A stretch of 29,752 nucleotides of DNA from Evtepia sp. (lineage in GTDB: Bacteria > Bacillota > Clostridia > Oscillospirales > Oscillospiraceae): the NCBI GenBank assembly GCA_020025735.1, contig JAHHRP010000007.1:1-29752 (forward strand), in the 5' to 3' direction. The number at the start of each line of letters is the position of its first letter. Within the stretch, counting starts at the first letter, position 1. A model generated the notes under the pieces. The model saw only the letters and a list, made by a program, of their open reading frames with translations. It was not told the origin of the DNA and did not search any database. Below are positions 16,401 through 22,598 of this stretch, one piece after another. Made by a program: the position numbers and the translations under genes.

Positions 16401-16860
16401 ATGTACCGCCGACTTCGCTGTCCCTGCTGCCATCCCCGAAAAATATATCCCCGCCCCTGAACAGCGCATGGACCTGTACCGCCGTATGGCCCGCATCCGC
16501 TCTCAGGAAGAGGGAGATGACATCACCGATGAGCTGATTGACCGCTATGGCGATCCTCCCACAAGTGTGATGAATCTCATTACCATTGCTCTGCTTCGGG
16601 CGCGGGCAGCCAGTCTGGGCATCCCTGAGCTTACCCAGAAAGAGACCACCCTGCGCTTTTCCCTGCCCCAGCCGGACTTTGCCCAGGTAGCCGCGGTGTG
16701 CGGTCTGGAAAAATACAAGAGCCGTCTGCTCTTCTCTGCCGGAGAAAAACCCTACCTCTCTCTACGCCTGAAGAAGGGCGATGACGTGTTAAAACTGGCT
16801 GGTATCGTCCTGGAGGACCTCTCTGCGGCTGCCAGCGGGGAAAATTCTGCCCAGACGTGA
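13438..16860 (+). CDS. mfd: Transcription-repair coupling factor
   Basis: A 1140-residue SF2 DNA translocase that removes RNA polymerase stalled at lesions and recruits UvrA. In order it shows a UvrB-like N-terminal region (residues 1 to about 350), a CarD-like RNA-polymerase-interacting domain starting at GDLVVHEHHGIGRF (about 469-535) and RecG-like translocase motifs. The latter are Walker A GDVGYGKTE (619-627), DEEQ (720-723), LSATPIPRTLNMAL and QLRGRVGRS. A C-terminal TRCF domain (about 990-1120) follows. Full length for the family (1150-1180). The ATG is preceded by a near-perfect AAAGGAGGT. It is the last gene of this run, and the crt-like gene downstream has its own promoter. Confidence 0.97.
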   Translation: MSAVLSHPGLIRFLDRLGDYPRLLEALAQKKSPVALAGLSAIHRGYLAAALHQDTGRPLVLVCPNDEEARRLARDLEALTGQEVPLLPARDFLFHPGAASRQWEHQRLEVLSRLHRGDCPVLAASVEGLLQRTMPPAVFADACRHLTAGQVCQPEELIDFLTRTGYTRCDQVEGTGQFALRGGILDVFSPGLDLPVRMEFWGDEIDSMGLFDPVTQRRTASRESCTFLPAGEVIALHGEGIVGPPDLALASVYDQLSTPADYLPSDALVCLCDTPRVAERAKNYLWQLGEDTTALLEQGVLTGKAPAFAKSLDALCTDLTPRTLLYFDAFPTGSPPLPPAFLLSLTARQLTGYGIRFDAVIEDLRQYQKENFAVVLLTSTRRKAEALQAMLREKKVFAALDEALHDLPRPGCITLAVGSLSAGFDFPDGKFALLTEGEAPPPRKPRARRTKADPSTRQRLESFTDLAPGDLVVHEHHGIGRFVGMVKMPVDGADRDYIKLQFSGADILYVPALQLDLVAKYIGSGDDPDRKRLSKLGGTEWEKSKTRAKKAAQDMAKGLIKLYAQRQRLAGHAFAPDSPWQKDFEALFPYPETDDQLRCVAEIKRDMERAIPMDRLLCGDVGYGKTEVAFRAIMKCVLEGKQAALLVPTTVLAQQHYMTALKRFSHFPVEIEMISRFRTPGQTREILRRTEAGSVDLLIGTHKLLGKEIHFRDLGLLVVDEEQRFGVGHKEKLKKLTSQVDVLTLSATPIPRTLNMALSGLRDMSTLEQPPTNRQPVQTYVLEHDWAILADAIRRELDRGGQVYYLHNRTETIDRTAAKLHDLLGDAVRIATAHGKMDQEQLGDIMSQMTDGELDILVCTTIIETGIDLPNVNTLIIENAETFGLSQLHQLRGRVGRSTRRASAYLTYRPSKVLTEEQSKRLSAIREYAAFGSGFKIAMRDLEIRGAGNLLGPEQSGFLMSVGYDLYLRLLEEAVLEEQGKPILKQTQCTADFAVPAAIPEKYIPAPEQRMDLYRRMARIRSQEEGDDITDELIDRYGDPPTSVMNLITIALLRARAASLGIPELTQKETTLRFSLPQPDFAQVAAVCGLEKYKSRLLFSAGEKPYLSLRLKKGDDVLKLAGIVLEDLSAAASGENSAQT

Positions 16861-16868
16861 AATTTTCC

Positions 16869-16897
16869 TTTTCAACGCCCCGCTCATGTGCTATACT
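16869..16897 (+). promoter_or_regulatory. Sigma-A promoter of the crotonase-like gene
   Basis: TTTTCA (16869-16874), a 17-nt spacer and TATACT (16892-16897) with TG at the extended -10 position (16889-16890). It begins 9 nt after the mfd stop codon, so the crotonase-like gene has its own start. Confidence 0.75.
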
Positions 16898-16968
16898 TCA
16901 AACTGTATACGCATGGGTGTCTCCCAGCTACCCATAATTTACTCAGACAGAAAAAGGAGCGATTTACC

Positions 16969-17745
16969 ATGGAACTGGAAACCGTACTGTACCGCGTTGA
17001 GGGCAATGTTGGCATCGTCAGCCTCAACCGCACCAAGGCCCTCAACGCCATGAGCAAGCAGATCTTCGTGGACCTGACCACCGCATTTGACGCCGCCGAG
17101 AAGGACGATACCGTCCGCTGCGTGGTGGTCAACGCCGAAGGCCGTGCTTTCTGCGCCGGCGGCGATATCCCCGAGATGAAGGGCCTGGACACGCCCGATG
17201 CCGTCTTTGATTTCTATAACGTCGCCGGTATCTTCATGAAGAAGATGATCAACTTCGTCAAGCCCACCATCACCGTGGCACATGGCGCCATCGCTGGTGC
17301 CGGCACCTCCCTGCTGCTGGCCGGTGACATCGCCCTGGTCGCTGATGACGCTATGTTCATGGTCGCCTTCGGCGCTGTGGGCCTCATCCCCGACTGCGCC
17401 GGTCACTGGTTGCTGCCCCGCGCCTGCGGCCTGAACATGGCTAAGGAGCTGATGATGACCCAGCGGCCTGTGAAGGCTCCCGAGATGAAGGAACTGGGCC
17501 TGTGCAACCACGTCTACCCCAAAGAGCAGCTGATGGACGAAGCCATGAAGCTGGCCAACAAGATCGCTAAGGGCCCCCTGAACTGCTACAGCAGCTCCAA
17601 GCTCATCATGAACAAGTCCCTTGAGACCAACCTGGAGGACCTGCTCAAGGAAGAGACTGAGGCCCAGGCCGCTGCCCGCCTCCACGCCAACGGCGACGAA
17701 GGCCTGGCTGCTTTCCTGGAAAAGAGAAAGGCCAACTTCCAGTAA
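16969..17745 (+). CDS. Enoyl-CoA hydratase/isomerase (crotonase-fold) protein
   Basis: A 258-residue crotonase-superfamily protein. The CoA-binding and oxyanion-hole segments are clear: FCAGGDIPEM (61-70) and HGAIAGAGTSLLLAGD (105-120). However, the two catalytic glutamates of hydratases (rat E144 and E164) align to Ser114 and Phe134. Instead an Asp (Asp142 in GLIPDCAG) occupies the place of the catalytic Asp of PaaG-like isomerases. So an enoyl-CoA isomerase or a related reaction is more likely than hydration; substrate unknown. RBS AAGGAG lies 9 nt upstream of the ATG. Codon use is strongly biased to CTG, GCC, AAG and ATC, suggesting high expression. The gene stands alone, without other butyrate or beta-oxidation genes nearby. 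Confidence 0.88.
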   Translation: MELETVLYRVEGNVGIVSLNRTKALNAMSKQIFVDLTTAFDAAEKDDTVRCVVVNAEGRAFCAGGDIPEMKGLDTPDAVFDFYNVAGIFMKKMINFVKPTITVAHGAIAGAGTSLLLAGDIALVADDAMFMVAFGAVGLIPDCAGHWLLPRACGLNMAKELMMTQRPVKAPEMKELGLCNHVYPKEQLMDEAMKLANKIAKGPLNCYSSSKLIMNKSLETNLEDLLKEETEAQAAARLHANGDEGLAAFLEKRKANFQ

Positions 17746-17798
17746 TCCCTTTTGAGAGATTATGCATTATTCAGTCGAACTGAATATTCTTTTGTCCA

Positions 17799-17833
17799 AA
17801 CCGGGCAGTACGCTTCCGCTGTACTGCCCGGTT
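17799..17833 (+). terminator. Terminator hairpin after the crotonase-like gene
   Basis: A perfect 13-bp stem (17799-17811 with 17821-17833, 9-nt loop) is followed by a modest U-rich run (CTCTATATATTTT). A shorter 8-bp hairpin (17768-17786), followed by TTCTTTT, lies just before it and may be a first terminator. Confidence 0.78.
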
Positions 17834-17878
17834 CTCTATATATTTTCCTAGTTTTCAGAACTTTTTCTTTAAAATCGC

Positions 17879-17907
17879 TTGCATCTTTTTTGAATGTTGT
17901 GTATAAT
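17879..17907 (+). promoter_or_regulatory. Sigma-A promoter of the amino-acid ABC binding protein
   Basis: TTGCAT (17879-17884), a 17-nt spacer and a perfect TATAAT (17902-17907). The leader (about 17914-17990) contains a GC-rich hairpin (GGTGGG with CCCGCC, about 17926-17950) that overlaps a possible 9-codon ATG frame (17924-17953). Confidence 0.72.
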
Positions 17908-17990
17908 CCATATCGTTCTGACCATGGTGGGTCCCCCTGAGGGTCCCGCCTAAAAACTTCAAGAACGAAAAAATGAAAAGAGGTTGCATC

Positions 17991-18908
17991 ATGAAAAAGT
18001 TTCTTGCTGTACTGATGTCTGCCGCCATGCTTCTGGGCCTCCTGTCCCTGGCAGGCTGCGGCAACGCCAACTCCGATCCCGCACCCACCGAGGACGACCA
18101 GCAGACCTCCGCCACGAAACTGACCACCGTGAACGAGGGCAAGCTGACCATGTCCACCAACGCCGCCTTCCCTCCCTACGAAATGACCGACGACAGTGGT
18201 AAGATCGTAGGCATCGACGCCGAGGTAGCCCAAGCCATCGCGGAAAAGATGGGCCTGGAACTACAAATTGATGACATGGATTTTGATGGTGCCCTCCTGG
18301 CCGCACAAACCGGCAAGAGCGACATCGTCATGGCTGGTGTCACTGTCAATGAGGACCGGCTGCTGGTGCTGGATTTCTCTGAACCTTATGCCAATGGCGT
18401 GCAGGTGGTCATCGTCAAGGATGGTTCCGACGTCACCCTGGATAACCTGGGCAAGAAGAAGATCGGTACCCAACGCGGCACCACCGGCTACATCATGTGT
18501 TCCGACTCCTATGGCGAAGAGCAGGTGGTGGCCTACGATGATGGCATCGCCGCTGTGAAAGCTCTGACCAACGGTCAGGTGGATTGTGTGGTCATCGACA
18601 ACGCCCCCGCCAAGGAACTGGTAAAAGCAAACGCCGGCCTGAAAATCCTGGAGACCGAGTTTGCCAACGAAGAATATGCCATTGGCGTGGCCAAGGGCAA
18701 CACCGCCCTGCTGGAGGCAGTCAACACTGCCCTGAAAGAGCTGATCGCTGATGGCACCGTGCAGTCTATCAGCGACAAGTACATCCCCGCCGATGGCAGC
18801 ACTACTGATAAAGCAGACGCTCCTGCCGACAAGACAGACGCTCCTGCTGATAAGACAGATGCCCCTGCTGACAAAGCAGGCAGCAACACCGACACCGCAG
18901 CAGAATAA
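17991..18908 (+). CDS. Polar amino-acid ABC transporter substrate-binding lipoprotein
   Basis: A 305-residue periplasmic-binding-protein-like lipoprotein of the bacterial SBP family 3. Lipobox LAGC gives Cys23. The mature part starts with a Pro/Asp/Gln linker; family signatures include PPYEMTDDSGKIVGIDAEVA and VLDFSEPYANGVQVVI. The C-terminus carries a tandem repeat tail. It should capture an amino acid for the permease and ATPase encoded downstream; the ligand (polar amino acid or cystine) cannot be fixed from sequence. The ATG at 17991 is chosen over 17973 because AGAGG lies about 8 nt before it and the signal peptide starts there. Confidence 0.9.
   Translation: MKKFLAVLMSAAMLLGLLSLAGCGNANSDPAPTEDDQQTSATKLTTVNEGKLTMSTNAAFPPYEMTDDSGKIVGIDAEVAQAIAEKMGLELQIDDMDFDGALLAAQTGKSDIVMAGVTVNEDRLLVLDFSEPYANGVQVVIVKDGSDVTLDNLGKKKIGTQRGTTGYIMCSDSYGEEQVVAYDDGIAAVKALTNGQVDCVVIDNAPAKELVKANAGLKILETEFANEEYAIGVAKGNTALLEAVNTALKELIADGTVQSISDKYIPADGSTTDKADAPADKTDAPADKTDAPADKAGSNTDTAAE
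18813..18875 (+). repeat. Three 21-bp tandem repeats in the binding-protein tail
   Basis: Three in-frame 21-bp units (18813, 18834, 18855) each encode (A/T)DAPADK. They lie after the ligand-binding fold and add a charged, Pro/Ala-rich C-terminal extension. The units differ mainly at synonymous third positions, so the peptide is kept while the DNA drifts. Confidence 0.85.
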
Positions 18909-18922
18909 GTCACTGTCCCATA

Positions 18923-18950
18923 GAAAAGGGCGGCACAAGCCGCCCTTTTC
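18923..18950 (+). terminator. Intercistronic terminator between binding protein and permease
   Basis: A perfect 12-bp stem (18923-18934 with 18939-18950) with a 4-nt loop and CCTTTTC on the 3' side. It lies 14 nt after the binding-protein stop. Partial termination here would make more binding protein than permease and ATPase, a common arrangement in ABC importers. Confidence 0.82.
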
Positions 18951-19000
18951 CTGTTCTTCCAAGAAATCCGACAATAAAGAGAGAGAGGTGACGGCCCAAT

Positions 19001-19768
19001 ATGGAGGAACTTTACACCACTTGGAAAGCCATCGGTGTATCCGGTGGAGACCTGAGTTTTTTTCAAAACTTCTTCGTGAAGTTTTATCAGGCATTTATCG
19101 AGGCCGATCGTTGGCTTCAGTATCTGAAAGGGGTAAAAACTACCCTGCTGGTCACTGCCATGGCCCTGATTCTGGGCATCGTACTGGGGATTCTTGTGGC
19201 CATGCTGCGTGCAGCCCACGACCAGCAGCGCCCAGGACGGCGCAACCCCATTCTAGGCGTGCTGAACATCATCTGTAAGATCTATGTCACCGTCATTCGG
19301 GGCACACCCATGATGGTTCAGCTCCTGATTATGGCAGGCGTGATCTTCGCCAGCAGCCGCAGTTTTACCATGATCGGCACCCTGACCCTGGGCATCAACT
19401 CCGGTGCCTATGTTTCTGAGATCGTCCGCGGCGGCCTGATGTCTGTGGACAAGGGTCAGATGGAAGCCGGACGTTCTCTGGGGCTGAATTACATGACCAC
19501 CATGCGCTTCATCGTCATCCCCCAGGCCATCAAGGCCATTCTCCCCGCCTTGGGCAACGAGTTCATCATCCTTTTGAAGGATACTTCCCTCATCACCGTT
19601 ATCGGTGGTAAAGAGCTGCTCTATGCCGCCCAGGGGATCTACAATCGAACCTATGAGCAAATGTTCCCTCTGCTGGGCACGGCCGCCATCTATCTGGTGC
19701 TGGTGATGATCCTCAGCTGGCTGCTGGGCAAACTGGAAAGGAGGCTGCAACAAAGTGATCGACGTTAA
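19001..19768 (+). CDS. Polar amino-acid ABC transporter permease (HisM family)
   Basis: A 255-residue inner-membrane permease with about five membrane segments. The His/Glu/Gln/Arg-type signatures are present, including KGVKTTLLVTAMALILGI near residue 43, VTVIRGTPMMVQ and the EAA loop EAGRSLGLNYMTTMRFIVIP that docks the ATPase. The N-terminus has an extra soluble stretch of about 40 residues before the first span. GAGAGGTG lies about 10 nt upstream of the ATG. It overlaps the ATPase gene by 14 nt, so the two are translationally linked. Confidence 0.93.
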   Translation: MEELYTTWKAIGVSGGDLSFFQNFFVKFYQAFIEADRWLQYLKGVKTTLLVTAMALILGIVLGILVAMLRAAHDQQRPGRRNPILGVLNIICKIYVTVIRGTPMMVQLLIMAGVIFASSRSFTMIGTLTLGINSGAYVSEIVRGGLMSVDKGQMEAGRSLGLNYMTTMRFIVIPQAIKAILPALGNEFIILLKDTSLITVIGGKELLYAAQGIYNRTYEQMFPLLGTAAIYLVLVMILSWLLGKLERRLQQSDRR

Positions 19769-20477
19769 AAATCTCTCCAAGTCTTTTGGGTCCCATCTGG
19801 TCCTGGACGATCTCTCTGAGCATATCTATCCCGGCGAGAAAGTCGTCATCATCGGGCCTTCTGGTTCGGGCAAGTCCACCTTCCTGCGGTGCCTGAACCT
19901 GCTGGAAACCCCCACCAAAGGTCACATCACCTTTGACAGCACGGACATTACCGATCCCAAGGTAGACATCGACCGCATCCGTCGGCAGATGGGCATGGTC
20001 TTTCAACACTTCAACCTCTTCCCCAATATGACCATCCGCAAAAACATCACCCTGGCTCCTGTGCAGACGGGCCTTATGACGCAGGCAGAAGCCGATGAGC
20101 AAGCCCAGACATTGCTGCGCCGGGTGGGGTTAGAGGACAAGGCGAATGCCTATCCCAGCCAACTCTCTGGCGGGCAGAAACAGCGGATTGCCATTGTTCG
20201 GGCACTGGCTATGAAACCCAAGCTGATGCTCTTTGACGAGCCTACCTCCGCTCTGGACCCGGAAATGGTCGGCGAGGTGCTGGATGTGATGAAACAGCTG
20301 GCCGATGCTGGGATGACCATGGTGGTTGTCACCCATGAGATGGGGTTTGCCAAAGAAGTAGGGGACCGGGTCCTCTTCATGGCTGATGGGAAAATTATAG
20401 AACAAAATACCCCTGAAGAGATTTTCTCCAATCCTCAAGAAGAACGGACCAAAACCTTTCTCTCGAAAGTCCTGTAA
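19755..20477 (+). CDS. Polar amino-acid ABC transporter ATP-binding protein
   Basis: A 240-residue ABC ATPase of the GlnQ/HisP type that powers the permease encoded just upstream. Walker A GPSGSGKST (34-42), a Q-loop in MVFQHFNLFP, signature LSGGQKQR, Walker B LMLFDEPTSALDPE and the switch His in VVVTHEM are all present. It begins with GTG at 19755; AGGAGG lies about 10 nt upstream and the first residues (MIDVKNLSKSFG) match the family start, so the GTG is well supported. A strong hairpin terminator follows. Confidence 0.95.
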   Translation: MIDVKNLSKSFGSHLVLDDLSEHIYPGEKVVIIGPSGSGKSTFLRCLNLLETPTKGHITFDSTDITDPKVDIDRIRRQMGMVFQHFNLFPNMTIRKNITLAPVQTGLMTQAEADEQAQTLLRRVGLEDKANAYPSQLSGGQKQRIAIVRALAMKPKLMLFDEPTSALDPEMVGEVLDVMKQLADAGMTMVVVTHEMGFAKEVGDRVLFMADGKIIEQNTPEEIFSNPQEERTKTFLSKVL

Positions 20478-20544
20478 TGTGTCCACAATGACGCAGTATT
20501 AAACCAGCGTTGATGCCCTCTTAAAAACAGACGGATCCTATACG

Positions 20545-20580
20545 AAAAAAGTGCCGCGAAAAATTTCGCGGCACTTTTTC
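20545..20580. terminator. Bidirectional terminator between convergent genes
   Basis: The stem GTGCCGCGAA/TTCGCGGCAC is flanked by A-runs on the left and TTTTTCTTTT on the right, so it has a U-tract in both directions. It serves the ABC ATPase gene on the plus strand and proS on the minus strand. Confidence 0.93.
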
Positions 20581-20610
20581 TTTTCTCTTGTTGTTGCCGG
20601 GTCCTTTGCT

Positions 20611-22053
20611 TTAATACGCTACACCCCAGTAGATCATCTTCTTTGCTGCCCGGCCACAGATAGGACAAGTGTCCCCCAAATGCTCCTGCGCAAAGGGGAT
20701 GCAGCGGGAGGTCATCCCAGCCTCCTCTTTCATCTTCATCTCACAAGCCAGGTCCCCACACCACATGGTCTTAATAAACCCGCCATGATCTGCCTGAAGC
20801 TGCTTGGCCTCTTCCAGCGAATGGGCCTCAAAAATATGCTCCTCCAAATTTTTCTTCGCCCGCTGGTACATCCCGTCATGGATGGCATCCAACGTAGCCG
20901 CCGCAGCGGTCTCCAGTTCATTCAGATTGACAAAAACTTTCTCGCCATTGTCCCGGCGGACCAGGACACACTGGCCCTTCTCCATGTCTTTTGGCCCGAT
21001 TTCTACCCGCAGAGGGACCCCTTTCATCTCATACTCTGCGGCCTTCCAGCCCATCGACTGCTCTGAATCGTCCATTTTTGCCCGAATCCCTGCGGCTTTC
21101 AGACGGTCGAGGAGATTCTGCGCGGCCTCCAGCACCCCTTCCTTGTGCTGGGCCACAGGAATGACCATCGCCTGAATGGGTGCAATCCGAGGGGGCAGCA
21201 CCAACCCATTGTTGTCACCATGGGTCATGATGATGCCGCCAATCATCCGGGTAGACACCCCCCAAGAGGTCTGATGGGGATAGTGAAGGGTATTGTCCTT
21301 CCCCGTGAAGGTGATGTCAAAGGCACGGGCAAATCCGTCACCAAAATAGTGGCTGGTGCCAGATTGGAGCGCCTTGTGATCGTGCATCATGCACTCGACG
21401 GTGTAAGTCTCTTCCGCACCGTTGAACTTCTCTTTGTCCGTCTTTTGGCCTTTCACCACCGGCATCGCCAGAACATTTTCCAAAAAGTCCGCATAAATGT
21501 TCAGCATCTGCTGGGTCTCTTCCCGGGCCTCTTCGGCATCGGCGTGCATGGTGTGGCCCTCCTGCCACAAAAATTCTCTGTGGCGCAGGAAGGGGCGGGA
21601 GGTCTTTTCCCATCGCAGCACCGAACACCACTGATTATACAGCTTTGGCAGGTCTCGGTGGGACTGAATGACATTTTTATAATGTTCACAGAACAGGGTC
21701 TCTGAGGTCGGACGAATGCAGTAGCGCTCTTCCAGAGGCTCACTGCCCCCATAAGTCACCCAGGCGCACTCCGGCGCAAATCCCTCCACATGGTCCTTTT
21801 CCTTTTGCAGAAGGGATTCAGGGATGAGCATGGGCAGGTAAACGTTCTCGTGGCCCGTCTCCTTGAAGCGTTTGTCCAGTTCTGCCTGGATATTCTCCCA
21901 GATGGCATAGCCGTAGGGTCGATAGATGAACATTCCCTTGATGGAGGAGTAATCAATCAGCTCCGCCTTTTTGCACACGTCGGTGTACCACTGGGCAAAG
22001 TCCACCTCCATATCGGTGATTTGCTCCACTTTTTTCTTGTTGTCCTTAGCCAT
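20611..22053 (-). CDS. proS: Prolyl-tRNA synthetase, archaeal/eukaryal-like type
   Basis: A 480-residue class II synthetase that charges tRNA-Pro. It lacks the INS editing insertion of the typical bacterial ProRS and has the C-terminal zinc-type domain of the other class, with cysteines in WCGDLACEMK and CPICGRAAKK and a terminal Tyr (YWGVAY). Motif 2 is seen as RWEKTSRPFLRHREF and motif 3 around GVSTRMIGG. The ATG at 22053 is preferred because AAAGGA lies 8 nt upstream; an ATG at 22062 would overlap that site. There is no T-box (no AGGGTGG-type antiterminator) in the leader. A hairpin (22073-22097) lies just upstream of the ribosome binding site. Confidence 0.95.
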   Translation of the reverse strand: MAKDNKKKVEQITDMEVDFAQWYTDVCKKAELIDYSSIKGMFIYRPYGYAIWENIQAELDKRFKETGHENVYLPMLIPESLLQKEKDHVEGFAPECAWVTYGGSEPLEERYCIRPTSETLFCEHYKNVIQSHRDLPKLYNQWCSVLRWEKTSRPFLRHREFLWQEGHTMHADAEEAREETQQMLNIYADFLENVLAMPVVKGQKTDKEKFNGAEETYTVECMMHDHKALQSGTSHYFGDGFARAFDITFTGKDNTLHYPHQTSWGVSTRMIGGIIMTHGDNNGLVLPPRIAPIQAMVIPVAQHKEGVLEAAQNLLDRLKAAGIRAKMDDSEQSMGWKAAEYEMKGVPLRVEIGPKDMEKGQCVLVRRDNGEKVFVNLNELETAAAATLDAIHDGMYQRAKKNLEEHIFEAHSLEEAKQLQADHGGFIKTMWCGDLACEMKMKEEAGMTSRCIPFAQEHLGDTCPICGRAAKKMIYWGVAY

Positions 22054-22469
22054 AGTTCCCATCCTTTAATCTGGATGTCCGGTCGGGCCGGCGATCCCTG
22101 TGATAATAACTGTAATGGGTCTCCTTAAATACACTATAACTATAGTATATAATGTATATTATATGGATGACACCCTATTGATTCAGATGGTACTTATTGT
22201 ATGTCTGATGGAGAAGATTGTCAAGCCTCTTATCCCGGCTTATCTGCGGCTTATGATGGTGGTCCTTTGCTGCGGTTTTTCCCTGTGTTTTCTGGTATCT
22301 TTTCTCCTCATTTCCATCATTTTCCACAGGGACTTTTTAATCCTATCGTTTCTATATGTATTTTTGTTTTTTCACTTCTCCTTGTCTATCTCATACAAAA
22401 AATAAAAAATGGCTACAAAATTTTAACATTTTAGAAACAAAAAAAAGAGAAATTTCTCCCGAAAAGGGG
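22054..22469. other. AT-rich intergenic region between proS and the C39-like gene
   Basis: About 400 bp with lower GC than its surroundings. The only frames of size (22100-22405 and 22201-22434, plus strand) are hydrophobic, have no ribosome binding site and resemble no family I know, so I treat it as non-coding. It should carry the proS promoter on the minus strand, within the TATAAT-like repeats at 22133-22164, and the regulatory region of the gene at 22599. Confidence 0.6.
22133..22164. repeat. Two adjacent AT-rich inverted repeats
   Basis: ACTATA-2-TATAGT (22133-22146) and ATATAAT-4-ATTATAT (22147-22164) abut each other. They contain TATAAT-like hexamers on both strands and lie about 100 nt upstream of proS, so they could be an operator over the proS promoter. 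No regulator is assigned. Confidence 0.5.
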
Positions 22470-22498
22470 TTCCCACCAGAAGGAAAGTATGCTATGAT
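22470..22498 (+). promoter_or_regulatory. Sigma-A promoter of the C39-like gene
   Basis: TTCCCA (22470-22475), a 17-nt spacer and TATGAT (22493-22498) with extended TG at 22490-22491. Transcription should begin near 22505, giving a leader of about 95 nt. Confidence 0.72.
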
Positions 22499-22523
22499 TA
22501 CAAAAAAGTTACAGAGAGTAACA

Positions 22524-22572
22524 ACTGCCTTTCCAAAGGTTACAGATAGAAACAAGGCAGTCTATTTTTTTT
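22524..22572 (+). terminator. Leader terminator upstream of the C39-like gene
   Basis: An 8-bp stem (ACTGCCTT 22524-22531 with AAGGCAGT 22554-22561) is followed by a run of eight T (22565-22572), inside the leader and 27 nt before the start codon. Its left arm overlaps an alternative small hairpin (CCTTT/AAAGG, 22528-22539). Another hairpin (GTTAC/GTAAC, 22508-22522) lies just before. This suggests premature termination as a control step. Confidence 0.6.
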
Positions 22573-22598
22573 GATTTGGTTACAAAAGGAGCGATTTG

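Larger units (their letters stand above)
22412..22584 (+). promoter_or_regulatory. Helically phased GTTACA-like hexamer array
   Basis: Hexamers of the form (N)NWACA in one orientation start at 22412, 22423, 22434, 22497, 22508, 22518, 22539, 22549 and 22579. Steps are 11, 11, 63, 11, 10, 21, 10 and 30 bp, all close to multiples of 10.5. The pair ATTACA-N5-GTTACA (22497-22513) reads on the minus strand as TGTAAC-N5-TGTAAT, an exact match to the WalR (YycF) box TGTWAH-N5-TGTWAH. It overlaps the -10 and start site of the C39-like gene. Regulator binding is inferred. Confidence 0.5.

Noticed and set aside
22054..22200. T-box riboswitch upstream of proS
   Set aside because: No AGGGTGG-type antiterminator box or specifier loop is visible; the leader is short.
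22100..22405. 101-codon hydrophobic frame between proS and the C39-like gene
   Set aside because: No ribosome binding site, composition follows the AT-rich intergenic DNA, and it begins inside the proS leader; could be revisited if conserved.
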